Notes: generated by a model not told the origin, from the letters alone. A stretch of 64,000 bases of DNA from Planctomycetota bacterium (GCA_963204965.1 CAUJKA010000275.1:1-64000); one strand, 5' to 3'. Positions 53,721-63,734 are shown, counted from the stretch's first letter. Numbers and translations are program-made.

Positions 53721-55919
53721 TTATCGAGCCTGCTTCGATTTGCGACTCTGCGTTACGGGGATCAGGATGCGGCACCAAGTGCGATCGATGCCGGTCTTGA
53801 TTTCGGGTTCGTCCGTCGGATTTTCTGTGGTCACTTTGATTTGATTCGGCGAGGATTCGATTCGACCGAGCAAAATGGCATAGTCAGTCTCAAGCAAGTT
53901 ACTGTGATCGATGATGCCTTGATAGTTGTTGGTTAGGGACGTGTAGTTGCGTCCCGTCGCCGCGTTGTGGAACATCATGAGCTCCATCAGTCGATCCAAG
54001 CTGTTTCGGTCGGCGGGATTCCAACGCGCTGATGTTGTCTTGCCTTCAACCTCCGTTTGTCGGCTGAGTCGGCGGAGCAGGTCTTTAGGAATGATCTGCG
54101 AGGAGAGTTGAATCACATCGCCTGCGGGCATACGGCTCTTGAGGGGATAGAACCAGCGATGGTAGAACAGCGAAACATCCCGAAGTTCACTGTCCAGCGG
54201 ATTAACAATTTGACCTGCCAGTTGATCGACGCTATCTAGTTCTTGCAGTTCGGACTGTTGTTTGATTTCAATTTGGTCGCTGAAAGTGCCATAGATTGAT
54301 TTGGTTCCAGCAGATGGAATGCCTACGCCGGAAATCTCCGAGAATTCGCCTTCGCCAATGCTTACGGCATAGGCGGGCATCCCGCGTTCCATGGTCAACT
54401 GTGATTGCAGTCCCCCAAGTCCATTGCCAGGCAACCCTTGCCAATCCCAAAAGCCGATCGGCTTACCTGCGGAATTAGTCATGCGAACGGTAAGCGGCCT
54501 AGCATGCGCGGAGTAGATGTGGCTCCATAGGTGCGCATCGATGTGGCCGGTTTTAGTATCAACATCAATGATCTGTGCGCTATTGACGATTATACGATCG
54601 GGACGAATTTGCTGGTAGAACCACGTGAGAACGGCTGTGCTAATCAGCAACATCACTCCTGCTAGAGGCCAGCTCAGGTGCGGCTTTCGCAGCCACTTCA
54701 CAGAGATCAAATAGTCAATCGGGCCAATCAGTAAGAGGATGCCTAAGAGGATCGCCGCAACTTGACTGAACCCCAGCGATTTCACTTCTTGGAACTGGTC
54801 CAAAGTGGCTCGCAACTGGCCAGTGATATCGCTATACCCTAAGTACGACGTTGAGGACGCGTGCTCGGATTGGCTACTTTCCAAGAGCGACTTGTCGACA
54901 TAAGGCGACAAAAGCCGCTCCCAGAGATTCTTGCGATGCTTCCAGTTCGCAAAAGATGGTTGTGATAGGTCCGAGCAGATTGTTTGAATTGTTCCAAAGC
55001 CGCAAGCCGAGCGATTCCACCAGGGAATCTGTTTGGCAAGATCATCGCGAAGACTGAGCTTTACCAAGTTTGAGTCGACTTCAAGTTGAATGGCTTGGAT
55101 CCCTAGAAGTCGTTGTTCGGAAATGATCAACGATTCCAGAGCGGCTGGGCTAGAGATCTTGGAGTCGCCGACAATCTTTCCTGGCAATAGTGCTTGAAGT
55201 TCGTTAATTGCTTGCAGGTTGCTGGCGGCGGCCCCAAGCGAGATGATGCAGCCTCCACCGCGGCGAATCCAGGTCTGTAGGGCCGACCACTGAGTGGGCT
55301 GAACTTCGCTGAGCAGCTTAACGTTGGCTGTTGAAAGGATCACCAGATTGCAAGGTTGGTAGGCCAGCCACGAGTTTGGTAGATCAGCAGCTTGTTGAAT
55401 CTCGATGATCTGCATGCTGCGTTCGGATTTGCCGGTACTCACCCGCACCAATTCCTCGACGCCCATCGAAGATCCTAGACAAAGGATCATGGGCTGCGTC
55501 TCTATCAAGCCTTCTTGATCCGACAGCGCTTTGTCCTCTGTGGCGATCTGTTTGCCTTCGCTGTTGAGCAGGCTGGCACTGATCACCGAATTTCTTCGGC
55601 CGATACGCACTGGGACTTCGATTGTTGAAGACGCACCGTTTGCCGAGTCGAATTGTTTGCGATAAATGACTTCGACGCCATCACCGTCCAGCGTCGTTAC
55701 TTGACCCGACTGAACTTGGTTTTTTAGGTCGGCTGGAACTTGCAGTTGCACCATGCAACTTTGGCCCAGTTTCCAGTTGCCTTGAATACCGATCTGTTGA
55801 ATCAGTTTTTCTTGAGTTGGCTTGGTGTCGTCGGCTTTGACGGGTAAGACGAGAGACGAAACAAGACTGAGGCAAATTGCGAACACTGTGCATGCGAACA
55901 GGTTGCAATTGAATGGCAT
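53721..55919 (-). CDS. Large membrane-anchored protein coupled to the ABC ATPase
   Basis: About 732 residues. An N-terminal hydrophobic stretch (ACTVFAICLSLVSSLVLPV) may be a signal or anchor. Extracytoplasmic beta-rich part follows, then two membrane helices around LGFSQVAAILLGILLLIGPI and WPLAGVMLLISTAVLTWFYQ, then another ~350 residues. The middle (LVILSTANVKLLSEVQP, WSALQTWIRRGGGCIISLGA) resembles the GATase-like fold found in GldG-type and other ABC-associated proteins. No enzyme motif. ATG 55919 chosen; the frame is open to a TTG at 56066 with a further hydrophobic segment, which would give another anchor. Confidence 0.7.
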   Translation of the reverse strand: MPFNCNLFACTVFAICLSLVSSLVLPVKADDTKPTQEKLIQQIGIQGNWKLGQSCMVQLQVPADLKNQVQSGQVTTLDGDGVEVIYRKQFDSANGASSTIEVPVRIGRRNSVISASLLNSEGKQIATEDKALSDQEGLIETQPMILCLGSSMGVEELVRVSTGKSERSMQIIEIQQAADLPNSWLAYQPCNLVILSTANVKLLSEVQPTQWSALQTWIRRGGGCIISLGAAASNLQAINELQALLPGKIVGDSKISSPAALESLIISEQRLLGIQAIQLEVDSNLVKLSLRDDLAKQIPWWNRSACGFGTIQTICSDLSQPSFANWKHRKNLWERLLSPYVDKSLLESSQSEHASSTSYLGYSDITGQLRATLDQFQEVKSLGFSQVAAILLGILLLIGPIDYLISVKWLRKPHLSWPLAGVMLLISTAVLTWFYQQIRPDRIIVNSAQIIDVDTKTGHIDAHLWSHIYSAHARPLTVRMTNSAGKPIGFWDWQGLPGNGLGGLQSQLTMERGMPAYAVSIGEGEFSEISGVGIPSAGTKSIYGTFSDQIEIKQQSELQELDSVDQLAGQIVNPLDSELRDVSLFYHRWFYPLKSRMPAGDVIQLSSQIIPKDLLRRLSRQTEVEGKTTSARWNPADRNSLDRLMELMMFHNAATGRNYTSLTNNYQGIIDHSNLLETDYAILLGRIESSPNQIKVTTENPTDEPEIKTGIDRTWCRILIPVTQSRKSKQAR

Positions 55920-56075
55920 AACACAGCCCCGCAATTGCCAAGTTGCGATTGCTGAGAACCAGTTGCTGTTAGACTGAGATAAGCGGGCCTGCATTGCGTT
56001 CCTGGCCAGATAGAAAAGTGGCGCGAGTATGGTGCAAACGATACTCGCGCCGAAAGTGATGAGCAATTGAGATCG

Positions 56076-56705
56076 TTAAGGTAACCGCTTTACCTTCAAG
56101 TTACGGAAGTAGACAACGCTCTCGGGGTCGTGAGCTTGGAGAGCAAAAGTGCCTTCGCCCAATCGTCGTTCAAAGTCGGCAGAAAAAGCCGCTTTGTTTT
56201 CAGGCTCGGTATAGTCAACCTTGGTCTTGCCATTGACGATCAACTGAACGCGTCGACCGGTAACGATGATTTCTTGGGTGTACCATTCGTCATCCTTCAC
56301 ACCTGGATCGGCAATGTCTTCAACAGCGTAAAGTCCGCTGGTCTTCTTGGGATCCGAGTGAGTTACATTGACTTGGCACTCGTAACCAAACTTGGGCCAA
56401 CCTTTTTCCAGGAACTTGGTATGGAAGTAAATTCCGGAGTTGCTGCCTTTGGTTGTCTTTACTTCAGCTTTGAAGTGAAAATTCTTAAATGGCTTTTCAT
56501 CGCCAACATAGAACAGGTGAGCTCTTGGACCGTGGCAGGTCAGCAAGCCATCTTTGACTTGCCAGCTATCTGGATTCTCGTTGACTTTCCAACCTTTAAG
56601 TGACTGGCCGTCAAACATGTTGACCCAGCCGTCGTCTTGCGCGGTTGCTGAACCGAGCAATGCGGTCAGAGCAATGAAAGTGATTTGGAGAAGCTTACGA
56701 AACAT
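56076..56705 (-). CDS. Secreted DUF1080 protein
   Basis: 209 residues. Signal peptide LLQITFIALTALLGSATAQ, then the DUF1080 (concanavalin-like) domain: DGWVNMFDGQSLKGWKV, GLLTCHGPRAHLF, FHFKAEVKTTKGSNSGIYFH, GYECQVNV, GTFALQAHDPESVVYFRNLK. Family members are often called 3-keto-disaccharide hydrolases and are greatly expanded in planctomycetes, implying sugar metabolism in the periplasm. Alone in its strand segment; the gap to 56836 is short. Confidence 0.92.
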   Translation of the reverse strand: MFRKLLQITFIALTALLGSATAQDDGWVNMFDGQSLKGWKVNENPDSWQVKDGLLTCHGPRAHLFYVGDEKPFKNFHFKAEVKTTKGSNSGIYFHTKFLEKGWPKFGYECQVNVTHSDPKKTSGLYAVEDIADPGVKDDEWYTQEIIVTGRRVQLIVNGKTKVDYTEPENKAAFSADFERRLGEGTFALQAHDPESVVYFRNLKVKRLP

Positions 56706-56835
56706 GGTGGGGTCTCTTATCGAGGTGGGGTGGATTAAGAAAAACGGCCAAGTGCCATCAGGCGCACTTGGCCATGTCAGTTTGGTTTGCTCAGCGCAAA
56801 AGTAAATCAGCGCGAAAGTAAAGTTTGATCAACTA

Positions 56836-57246
56836 CTACTTGCCGTCTTTGTCGCCACCTGGCAGTAGTTTAGCCTTCATGCGATCGCCGAAAGTCTTGT
56901 TCTTTTCGTCGGCACTCTTTTCGCCTTCAAGCTTCTTGAAAATTTCACCCAATCGCTCGGCGTACTTTTCAGGCTCTTTCTTGAACTCGGCCATTGGGAA
57001 CTTGTCTTTTTCCAACGCTTCGTGAAGAGCCTTGCCATAAACGTTGCGGACCTTCTTCTTGTCCTCTTTCTCAACGTGGCAGACATTGCACTTGGCTTCG
57101 TCAACTAAAGCCTTGAAGTCCTTGTCAGCTTTGTCGTCGGCGTACTTTGCCTTGAAACGATCTGAAATCTGCTTGTTGGCCAAGACCGGTTGAGCCATTC
57201 CGCAAGCAACGAACGAAACGATACACAGACAGAACAATTTTCGCAT
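56836..57246 (-). CDS. Small secreted single-heme CxxCH protein
   Basis: 136 residues. Signal peptide KLFCLCIVSFVACGMAQPVL, mature start ANKQISDRF, and one heme site KCNVCH near residue 55. The rest is very rich in Lys, Glu and Asp with no fold I recognise. Strong ribosome site AAGGAGA before ATG 57246. Probably a periplasmic cytochrome-like protein; a methionine for the sixth heme ligand may be in FPMAEF. Confidence 0.8.
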   Translation of the reverse strand: MRKLFCLCIVSFVACGMAQPVLANKQISDRFKAKYADDKADKDFKALVDEAKCNVCHVEKEDKKKVRNVYGKALHEALEKDKFPMAEFKKEPEKYAERLGEIFKKLEGEKSADEKNKTFGDRMKAKLLPGGDKDGK

Positions 57247-57437
57247 TCACATTCTCCTTGGAAACTTTGTTTGGACGTCGAATTGCCGATCGTCCGCATC
57301 GAGGTGGGTGGTGAGGAGGGAACGATTCTTTAGCACCGCAAGTTTGCGCTCGATCTGCTACAAAATCAAGGGTCCAAGCCACGACACTTCGTGTCAGACC
57401 TGAGCAATTACGCCATTTTTGCTCGGCGACCCCTATT

Positions 57438-60400
57438 TTACGGGGTGGTTGACGGCTGAGTTCGATAGCCGGGTACAAAATGGGACGAAATCAATTGAAA
57501 ATCCGCAGGCCTAACTTCCATAACAGATGTTAAGCCTTGAGGCGGTGATTTCCATCGCACGACGCGCTCCGTACTTCGTTCGGCATACCAACCGTCCTGC
57601 TGACCATTGTGGATGGTCAATTCAGAGATTCGGGTATTCGAACGCGAGAATACACAAACGTGCTCCAAGTTTTGATCATAGGCGTTATCGGTGCCTTGCA
57701 ATAACAGTTGATCGGGATTGTCCGATGGATCGCCTGCCCCTCCCACAATCCGAATGTGAGGAATATCAGGAGCAGACCAAAACACACACGCATGACTAGT
57801 TCGATTAAATCCCACCGCTGGATTGCTGCTACCCGCATATTCTAACTGCGCGAAGCCATCGTAAGCCACGAACGTGGAACGATCACTAAAGAACCGAACG
57901 ATGCGATCGATGCCGACTTCATTGGTCGAGCCCATCAAGTCCACGATCCGCCCCTTCACTGCCATGACACAGTTGTTGACACTGATCTGAATGGAATCGC
58001 CACCAGTCAGGCTGGATTGGTTGATTCGAAAAACGCTGCCGTTACCGCGCACCATACAATTGACCAGCGTCAGCTTGGCCGCCTGCGCTTCGTTCGAACG
58101 ACTTGTCGTACTGGTTGTGTCACCCGCGGCGATTAGGAAAGATGAGTTGACTCGATCGCTTTGCATGGTGAACTCAACCGAACTACACGTCAACGATGAC
58201 ATGCCGTCCAATTGGAAGACTCGCCAAGCAGATAGGCCATTCTCTGGAAACTGTGCGCGCAGTTGAAGAGCCTTTAAAGTCAACGAGCAATTGGAAAGCC
58301 CGACGATTCCCGACTCCGTCGCTAGTCCATTCCAAACCGCGCGGCTGATTTCAATTCTCGCTTCCGCGTTCGATCCGCGAATCGTGAGGTCCGTAAAGCT
58401 ACTCACGTCCAGCGGTCGATCCAGTGCCACACTGCCGCGGATCTCAATCTCCACGGCTTTGCGTTGACCGGACAGTCGCTGAAGTGCTCGAGCAAGCGTC
58501 GGCTCCCAAAGCTCGGGTGAAATGTCGCTGGGCTGATTCGTCGACACCACAATCGCTGTTGGCTTATTGGCTGGTGTCGGCGAAGCTATATCGTTCGTTG
58601 GATCGGGCATCGGCTCCAGCATTGCGTTCTTGGTTCCAATGCCGCTAGATACTGGACCGCCCGGAAGGTTGCTGTTCAAGTTCGTTCCGTTGGCCGTACC
58701 ACTCAGCTCAAGTGCATCGGCGACGGCTGTAGGAAGCTTCGAGGCGACCACCCCTGCGCCTGACGTAGTTCCAGCGCCAATGCCTGCACCTGTTCCACTC
58801 GCAGCGGTACCACCCACGAGTCCCGGGCTCCCATTCACTAAGCCACCAGTACTCGAGCCACCAGTACCAATGCCGCTGCCGACGGGCGTCTTACCTGCTG
58901 CGCCGTCGAGCAAAGGACCATTTAGTAGTGGGACATTGACCCCTGAACCGCTAAACCCTGGGCTGTTCGAAACAGGGACATTGAGTGCTGGTCCGCTAGG
59001 AGTTAGGCCACTATTATTGGGTCCATTGGCATTAGCGCCATTGCCGTTAGAGCCACTTCCTGTTGGATTGAGCGTCGGTGGTGACTTGAGTGGCGATGAC
59101 TCAGCTGGCAATGGCGACTGTAGGTTTGTGGACGTCGAAGAGCCCGCGGGGGAACTGCTTGAGTTGTTTGGTATGGCAGGAGAGTTCGCTGGTAACGACC
59201 CAGGCGATTGACTTGGAATGTTCGACAGATTTGCGCCGCCGACCGAAGAATCGGCGGACGGGATGTTGATCGGCGGAAAGGCGAAGCCAGTTGATAGGCT
59301 CATTTGGCTGTGAAGCCATAGTGTGCTTCCCAGTAGAACCATCGCAGCAACCATCCAAGGTAAATGCGTTTCCAACAAAGTGGGCTGCGCGATTGAAGGG
59401 CTGAGCGTAATCGTTGAAGGACCTTGGCTGCGCGGCAAGTTCTCTTGCTCGGCCAACAGCAACAGATCGTTGACCAATTCCAGCGGCCGTTGATAACGAT
59501 CTGCGGGACGCTTGGCCATCAGCTTCATCATAACGTCGTATAGCTGATCGCTAATGTCTTCGCGCCAGCCACGGGGATCTGGTGGCGGCAAGCTGCCGTG
59601 GTTCAACAACTTTTGAAGTGCTGTACCTTCTGGAAATGGTGGGTTGCCAGTCAACATGTAGAACAAGGTGCAGCCCAACGAATAAAGGTCGCTGCGCACA
59701 TCGGCATCGCGAGGGTTGCGAGCCTGTTCCGGCGAGATGTAGTCGAAGGTTCCCAGCGTGACACCGCTAGCGGTTTGATCACCGGTGGATTTGTCCAAAG
59801 ACGTATCGCGAGCCAAACCCATGTCGACCAGCTTGGCCATGCCGCTTGGCGTCACAAGAATGTTGGATGGCTTGATGTCGCGGTGAACTACGTCACGCTC
59901 GTGAGCATGTTGTAACGCTTCGGCAATTTGACGAGCGTAAAACACGGAGTCGTCGATCGTCAGCGGCCCGTCCATTTCGACTAAGTCGCGAATGTTGATG
60001 CCGTCGATGTATTCAAAGACGATGTAGTTCCACTGCTCGGCCTCGCCAACGTAGAACACTCGAGCAATATTCGGATGGTCCAGCCGGGCAGCTGCTTGAG
60101 CTTCGACTTGAAATCGCCGCAACGTTTCTGGATCGCGCTTGGATCCTGGGATGACTTTGATCGCGACCACGCGATCCAAACGCTGATCGACGCCACGAAA
60201 GACGGCTCCCATGCCTCCGCCGCCGATGATCTGCTGAACGGAGAAGTGGTCCAACTGGCGACCTTCTAACATCTCGGCGAGATCGCCCAACGGAACCGAC
60301 CGATAAAACTCGTGAGGCGCAGCTACGGGCCTTTGGCTGATAACAGTCTTCTCTTTTTCGAAGCCGCTGTTGCTGCCGCCTCCTGAGAATAACTTGATCG

Positions 60401-60737
60401 ACGAAGATCTTTCGTCCACGATCTGCCGATCACGAAAGGTCAGCGTGTCAGAATTGCCCGGCGCGAGATTGCCTGGTGCTAGATTACCCGGTGCGATCGC
60501 CGGCTTATCTGCGTTCTCTTCTGTGTTGGCTGCTGAATTGTCGGGCTGCGAGGCTTGCTCAGCCGACCGTTTTTCGGAGGCCGCTTCGTTAGGCCGGCTT
60601 GACGCATCGATGGTGAGTCTATCCGTTGCGTCGTCGGGACGAACTGGCTTGAGCGACGCAGCTAAATCCATTCTGCGGTTAGTTGAGCCTGAGCCCATAG
60701 AGCCAGAATTAGCGTTTTTGTTTGGAACGTCCATCAT
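57438..60737 (-). CDS. Large Ser/Thr protein kinase with low-complexity linker and beta-helix-like end
   Basis: 1,099 residues. A disordered N-terminus includes a tandem APGNLAPGNLAPGN. The kinase (~150-420) has GGGGMGAVF, VAIKVIPGS, HRDIKPSN and, unusually, DMG (LVDMGLARD) in place of DFG. One membrane helix (PWMVAAMVLLGSTLWL) is followed by ~200 residues of Gly/Ser/Pro/Asn-rich linker. The outer end (~760-1099) reads like a right-handed beta-helix (FTDLTIRGSNAEARIEISRA, NCSLTLKALQLRA), usual in carbohydrate-binding proteins. It could sense a polymer outside and signal inside. Not beside an ECF gene. ATG 60734 is an equal start choice. Confidence 0.9.
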   Translation of the reverse strand: MMDVPNKNANSGSMGSGSTNRRMDLAASLKPVRPDDATDRLTIDASSRPNEAASEKRSAEQASQPDNSAANTEENADKPAIAPGNLAPGNLAPGNSDTLTFRDRQIVDERSSSIKLFSGGGSNSGFEKEKTVISQRPVAAPHEFYRSVPLGDLAEMLEGRQLDHFSVQQIIGGGGMGAVFRGVDQRLDRVVAIKVIPGSKRDPETLRRFQVEAQAAARLDHPNIARVFYVGEAEQWNYIVFEYIDGINIRDLVEMDGPLTIDDSVFYARQIAEALQHAHERDVVHRDIKPSNILVTPSGMAKLVDMGLARDTSLDKSTGDQTASGVTLGTFDYISPEQARNPRDADVRSDLYSLGCTLFYMLTGNPPFPEGTALQKLLNHGSLPPPDPRGWREDISDQLYDVMMKLMAKRPADRYQRPLELVNDLLLLAEQENLPRSQGPSTITLSPSIAQPTLLETHLPWMVAAMVLLGSTLWLHSQMSLSTGFAFPPINIPSADSSVGGANLSNIPSQSPGSLPANSPAIPNNSSSSPAGSSTSTNLQSPLPAESSPLKSPPTLNPTGSGSNGNGANANGPNNSGLTPSGPALNVPVSNSPGFSGSGVNVPLLNGPLLDGAAGKTPVGSGIGTGGSSTGGLVNGSPGLVGGTAASGTGAGIGAGTTSGAGVVASKLPTAVADALELSGTANGTNLNSNLPGGPVSSGIGTKNAMLEPMPDPTNDIASPTPANKPTAIVVSTNQPSDISPELWEPTLARALQRLSGQRKAVEIEIRGSVALDRPLDVSSFTDLTIRGSNAEARIEISRAVWNGLATESGIVGLSNCSLTLKALQLRAQFPENGLSAWRVFQLDGMSSLTCSSVEFTMQSDRVNSSFLIAAGDTTSTTSRSNEAQAAKLTLVNCMVRGNGSVFRINQSSLTGGDSIQISVNNCVMAVKGRIVDLMGSTNEVGIDRIVRFFSDRSTFVAYDGFAQLEYAGSSNPAVGFNRTSHACVFWSAPDIPHIRIVGGAGDPSDNPDQLLLQGTDNAYDQNLEHVCVFSRSNTRISELTIHNGQQDGWYAERSTERVVRWKSPPQGLTSVMEVRPADFQLISSHFVPGYRTQPSTTP

Positions 60738-60806
60738 CCATGCTCAGTTCGAAGATAAGAGATTCGACCACTAACAGCATAGATGAGCGGCCCGTCAGGG
60801 TCAAAT

Positions 60807-60971
60807 TTCACAGCCCCTCAGGCGGGCGCTGTGAAGTATCGTTTTGAGCCGACTTATTATGGGATTTCGGGCCGAAGGTCCAGCAATTTACCTAGCCCAG
60901 CCCATCGGGCCGTTGGCCCTTTGTTTTTCTCGCGAATTACTTACCCAGCCCTACAGGCTGGGCTAGGTAAA
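60807..60971. repeat. Stacked inverted repeats in the gap upstream of the kinase
   Basis: Two palindromes lie in the 60738-61173 gap. First, TTCACAGC at 60807-60814 pairs with GCTGTGAA at 60828-60835. Second, a perfect 16-base pair of arms TTTACCTAGCCCAGCC (60887-60902) and GGCTGGGCTAGGTAAA (60956-60971). A short GGGCCGTTGGCCC hairpin sits inside the second. No U-run. No gene seen in the gap. Confidence 0.75.
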
Positions 60972-61173
60972 CGGACAGGGCTTCGCCCCTAAAACCAAAC
61001 AGTGCAACATCAAAACCAGCTCCGCGGAACAATTCAACGTTCCAAGATTTCAGCCGTCCTATATTCGTTGCAATTGTTACCGCCGACAGCTAGGCGGTTC
61101 TAGTGTGCCACGCCGCTCCGCGGCGTTCCTCAGCAACAAAGAGATTTCGCCAAGTGAGTCGCTGCCCACTCCA

Positions 61174-61536
61174 TCAGCTCTCCAGCGGTACTTGAACCTG
61201 GATCTGTTGATTGAAGACTCGCACTGGAAACTTGTCGACTCCCAACTTGGGATTGTCGACCCAAGTCCCATCGTCCAGTGAAAAACGCCAGTGGTGCCAA
61301 GGACAAGCAATGGTGCAGTCGGTAATGTAGCCTTCGGCCAACGACGCACCCTGGTGAGGACAAAAATCGTCGATCGCGTAATACTCGCCTTGGTGGAGGA
61401 AGACGGCGACCATCCGCTTGCCTACCGGAAACGCCTTGCCATGCCCTTCCTGAATATCTCCCACCTGAGCCACAGTAGTATATGGTTCAGGCTGCGGCTG
61501 GTCTGGAAATAATGGAAGTTTGTCGTCGTCGCTCAA
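61174..61536 (-). CDS. Rieske-type [2Fe-2S] ferredoxin
   Basis: 120 residues. The two cluster-binding boxes are complete: DDFCPHQGASL and CPWHHWRFSLDDG, giving two Cys and two His ligands. Single-domain, no membrane segment, like the small ferredoxin partners of nitrite reductase (NirD) or ring-hydroxylating dioxygenases. TTG 61536 (LSDDDKLP) is preceded by GCGAGA; the longer frame to 61728 overlaps the next gene and is a shadow. A large reductase or oxygenase subunit is not adjacent. Follows the UPF0173 gene by about 45 bases. Confidence 0.88.
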   Translation of the reverse strand: MSDDDKLPLFPDQPQPEPYTTVAQVGDIQEGHGKAFPVGKRMVAVFLHQGEYYAIDDFCPHQGASLAEGYITDCTIACPWHHWRFSLDDGTWVDNPKLGVDKFPVRVFNQQIQVQVPLES

Positions 61537-61580
61537 AGTATCTCGCTCGCTGCTTTCGACTATCGGCTGCTGATGAACTA

Positions 61581-62267
61581 TCAAAACTCGATGGGCTTGT
61601 TGAGCACAGGGACAATCGCTTGAGTCGATGTGTGTGCGTTGACCTGCTGAGCCCATGCAGCGATGTCTTGTTCGATCGGTGGCCATGTTCCGTGGTGCGA
61701 AGGCAACACGTACTTGGATTGCAACCATTGAGTAGCTTGGATGCTATCCTCAGGGCCCATGGTAAACAGATCACCGACTGGTAACACGGCCACGTCGATT
61801 CCCATGCGTCCCGTAAGTTGCATGTCCGAGTAAAGTGCCGTATCGCCGGAGAAGTAGATTCGCTTGCCGGCAATCTCAATGACAAAACCCGCAGCCGGTC
61901 CGCCGTAGCTTCCGTCGGGAAGTTGACTGGAATGGATCGCATGAGTCATCTTCAATCTGCCAAACGGCATGCTGACAGCGCCGCCGATGTTCATGCCAAG
62001 CGTGTTAGCCACGGAGTGCTTTTCAGCAAACCATGTGGCCACTTCGTAGCTCGCGACCAACGTTGCTTGGCAACGGTTGGCAATCGAAGCCGCATCGGCG
62101 ATGTGATCGAAGTGACCATGCGTCAGCAACACAAAGTCAACTTTGACTTCATCGGCTGGATAGGTTGCTACCGGATTTTCAGTTAAGAACGGATCGATAA
62201 TCAGACTGTGTTTCTCTGACTCGACCATCCACGTTGCGTGACCTAACCAGGTGAGTTTCACTGACAT
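61581..62267 (-). CDS. UPF0173 metal-dependent hydrolase
   Basis: 228 residues. Metallo-beta-lactamase fold of the YtkL/UPF0173 kind: LTWLGHATWMVE at the start, LTHGHFDHIADA (metal ligands H, D, H), FSGDTALYSDM and LPSHHGTWPPIEQD near the end. Likely a two-metal hydrolase with unknown substrate. ATG at 62267. About 45 bases separate it from pgi on the same strand, so pgi, this gene and the Rieske gene may form one transcript. Confidence 0.92.
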   Translation of the reverse strand: MSVKLTWLGHATWMVESEKHSLIIDPFLTENPVATYPADEVKVDFVLLTHGHFDHIADAASIANRCQATLVASYEVATWFAEKHSVANTLGMNIGGAVSMPFGRLKMTHAIHSSQLPDGSYGGPAAGFVIEIAGKRIYFSGDTALYSDMQLTGRMGIDVAVLPVGDLFTMGPEDSIQATQWLQSKYVLPSHHGTWPPIEQDIAAWAQQVNAHTSTQAIVPVLNKPIEF

Positions 62268-62312
62268 GACTGACTTTCCAAGTTGCGATATCTATCCAGT
62301 TATCTACGCAGG

Positions 62313-63734
62313 CTATCTGCCCAAATTACGATTCATGTTTTTCTTGTAGGATTCCACGCCAGGCTGGCCGTAAGGGTTGATTCCCAACAATCGACCTTCA
62401 ACGACAGTGGCCAACATCAGCATCTGGAAGTATTGCCCCATGTGGAATTCATCGACGTAAGGCATGTAGATGTTGGTCGATGGCCGACCATCTTCACGTA
62501 GAGCCTGATTGGTGCCTGCGATGGCTGCGGCCATGATCTCTGGCAGAGTCTTGTTAGCAATATCGTTCAAGCCATCGGGATCGCTACTTCGCTTTCCGAT
62601 CGGCAGCGGATCGTAACGATAGTTTTCGACGATCACGTTGTTAATGATCTTGTCGCGACGACCTTCTTGATGCTGTTGATGTCGCGAATGCAAGTCGCGA
62701 GTATTCACTGTCGTCAGAGGCATAGCGCCCAACTGTTGCTTGCCTAAGCTCTCGGCCAACAACTGGTCGTACCACATCCCGGCAGACTCGAGCGCCTTGC
62801 TCCAGACGCTCAGCAGTCGCACGTTCGCGCCGCGATGCTTTTCCATCAAATGGTTGATAGCCGTATACTGCAGCACGATATTGTCCGCAGCCTTGGCGGT
62901 GCGGAAATGTTCGTTCATTGCTTTGGCGCCCTGCAACAGCTTCATGATGTTGATGCCCATCAGAGCTGCCGGAACAAGTCCCACTGCCGAGAGCACTGAG
63001 AAGCGTCCGCCGACTCCATCTGGCACAGGGAAGATCTGATCGCAGCCAAGCTCAGTTGCAAAGTTAAACAACTTGCCACTGCTGCCCGTTACCGGAATCA
63101 ATCGATCGCGGAGTTTGGTTTTGTCGCCTCCACAACTTACCTCGAGCGCTGCCAAGTATTGGCGGAAGGCAGCGGCCGTTTCTAAAGTACCGCCACTCTT
63201 ACTGATCACTACCAAACCCCAGCTATCGTCGATGCCCGTCGATGCTGTCGGACGATTGGCTCCCAGTAAGTGTAGTAGACCTTGCGAAGCATCGTTGTCG
63301 ACGTTGTTGCCCTCAAAGTAAATTCGCGGCCGACTGCCGCGTTCGCCGCGCGAAAACTCGTTGAAGTAAGGCTGGCAACATGCGTCCATGAGTGCTTTAG
63401 CTCCCATGTACGAGCCACCAATGCCCAAGACCACGACGCGATCCACTTCGCTCATCAACTTCTTAGTCTTGGCGAGAATCCTCGCCAGTTCGCTGCCTTG
63501 GCGGTCCGCTTCGTACTCGCTCAGCAATCGCTCGGGCATGAGATAAAAGCCTCCATCCAGCGGTTGCTTCGCCTCTGGTGTCGGTACCTCACCGCGAAGC
63601 ATCTTGACATCGAGTTCGCAGATCTCGTCTCGCAACTTGTCTAGGGTCGGAGCGAGCGCGTTGACTTGAGCGGTTTCCAGGCCGGTTCCGGGAATCATCG
63701 AGCCCGATGGATCAAATCGAAGAAGGTCAGACAT
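62313..63734 (-). CDS. pgi: Glucose-6-phosphate isomerase
   Basis: 473 residues, interconverting glucose-6-phosphate and fructose-6-phosphate. Motifs: VVVLGIGGSYMGAKALMDA (phosphate site), VVISKSGGTLETAAAF, GRFSVLSAVGLVPAALMG, and the base and acid region around KGRR-like ...GRRDKIINNVI. Length is nearer to the shorter Bacillus type than to the 549-residue E. coli type. ATG 63734 (MSDLLRFDPSG) follows AGGA by 7 bases; a GTG at 63749 is open in frame. Confidence 0.95.
   Translation of the reverse strand: MSDLLRFDPSGSMIPGTGLETAQVNALAPTLDKLRDEICELDVKMLRGEVPTPEAKQPLDGGFYLMPERLLSEYEADRQGSELARILAKTKKLMSEVDRVVVLGIGGSYMGAKALMDACCQPYFNEFSRGERGSRPRIYFEGNNVDNDASQGLLHLLGANRPTASTGIDDSWGLVVISKSGGTLETAAAFRQYLAALEVSCGGDKTKLRDRLIPVTGSSGKLFNFATELGCDQIFPVPDGVGGRFSVLSAVGLVPAALMGINIMKLLQGAKAMNEHFRTAKAADNIVLQYTAINHLMEKHRGANVRLLSVWSKALESAGMWYDQLLAESLGKQQLGAMPLTTVNTRDLHSRHQQHQEGRRDKIINNVIVENYRYDPLPIGKRSSDPDGLNDIANKTLPEIMAAAIAGTNQALREDGRPSTNIYMPYVDEFHMGQYFQMLMLATVVEGRLLGINPYGQPGVESYKKNMNRNLGR

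Noticed and set aside
58567..59211. 214-codon plus-strand frame rich in Pro/Leu/Gly
   Set aside because: Mirror of the Gly/Ser/Pro-rich linker of the kinase on the other strand.
61537..61728. N-terminal extension of the Rieske gene
   Set aside because: It overlaps the UPF0173 gene on the same strand in another frame and carries no recognisable domain.
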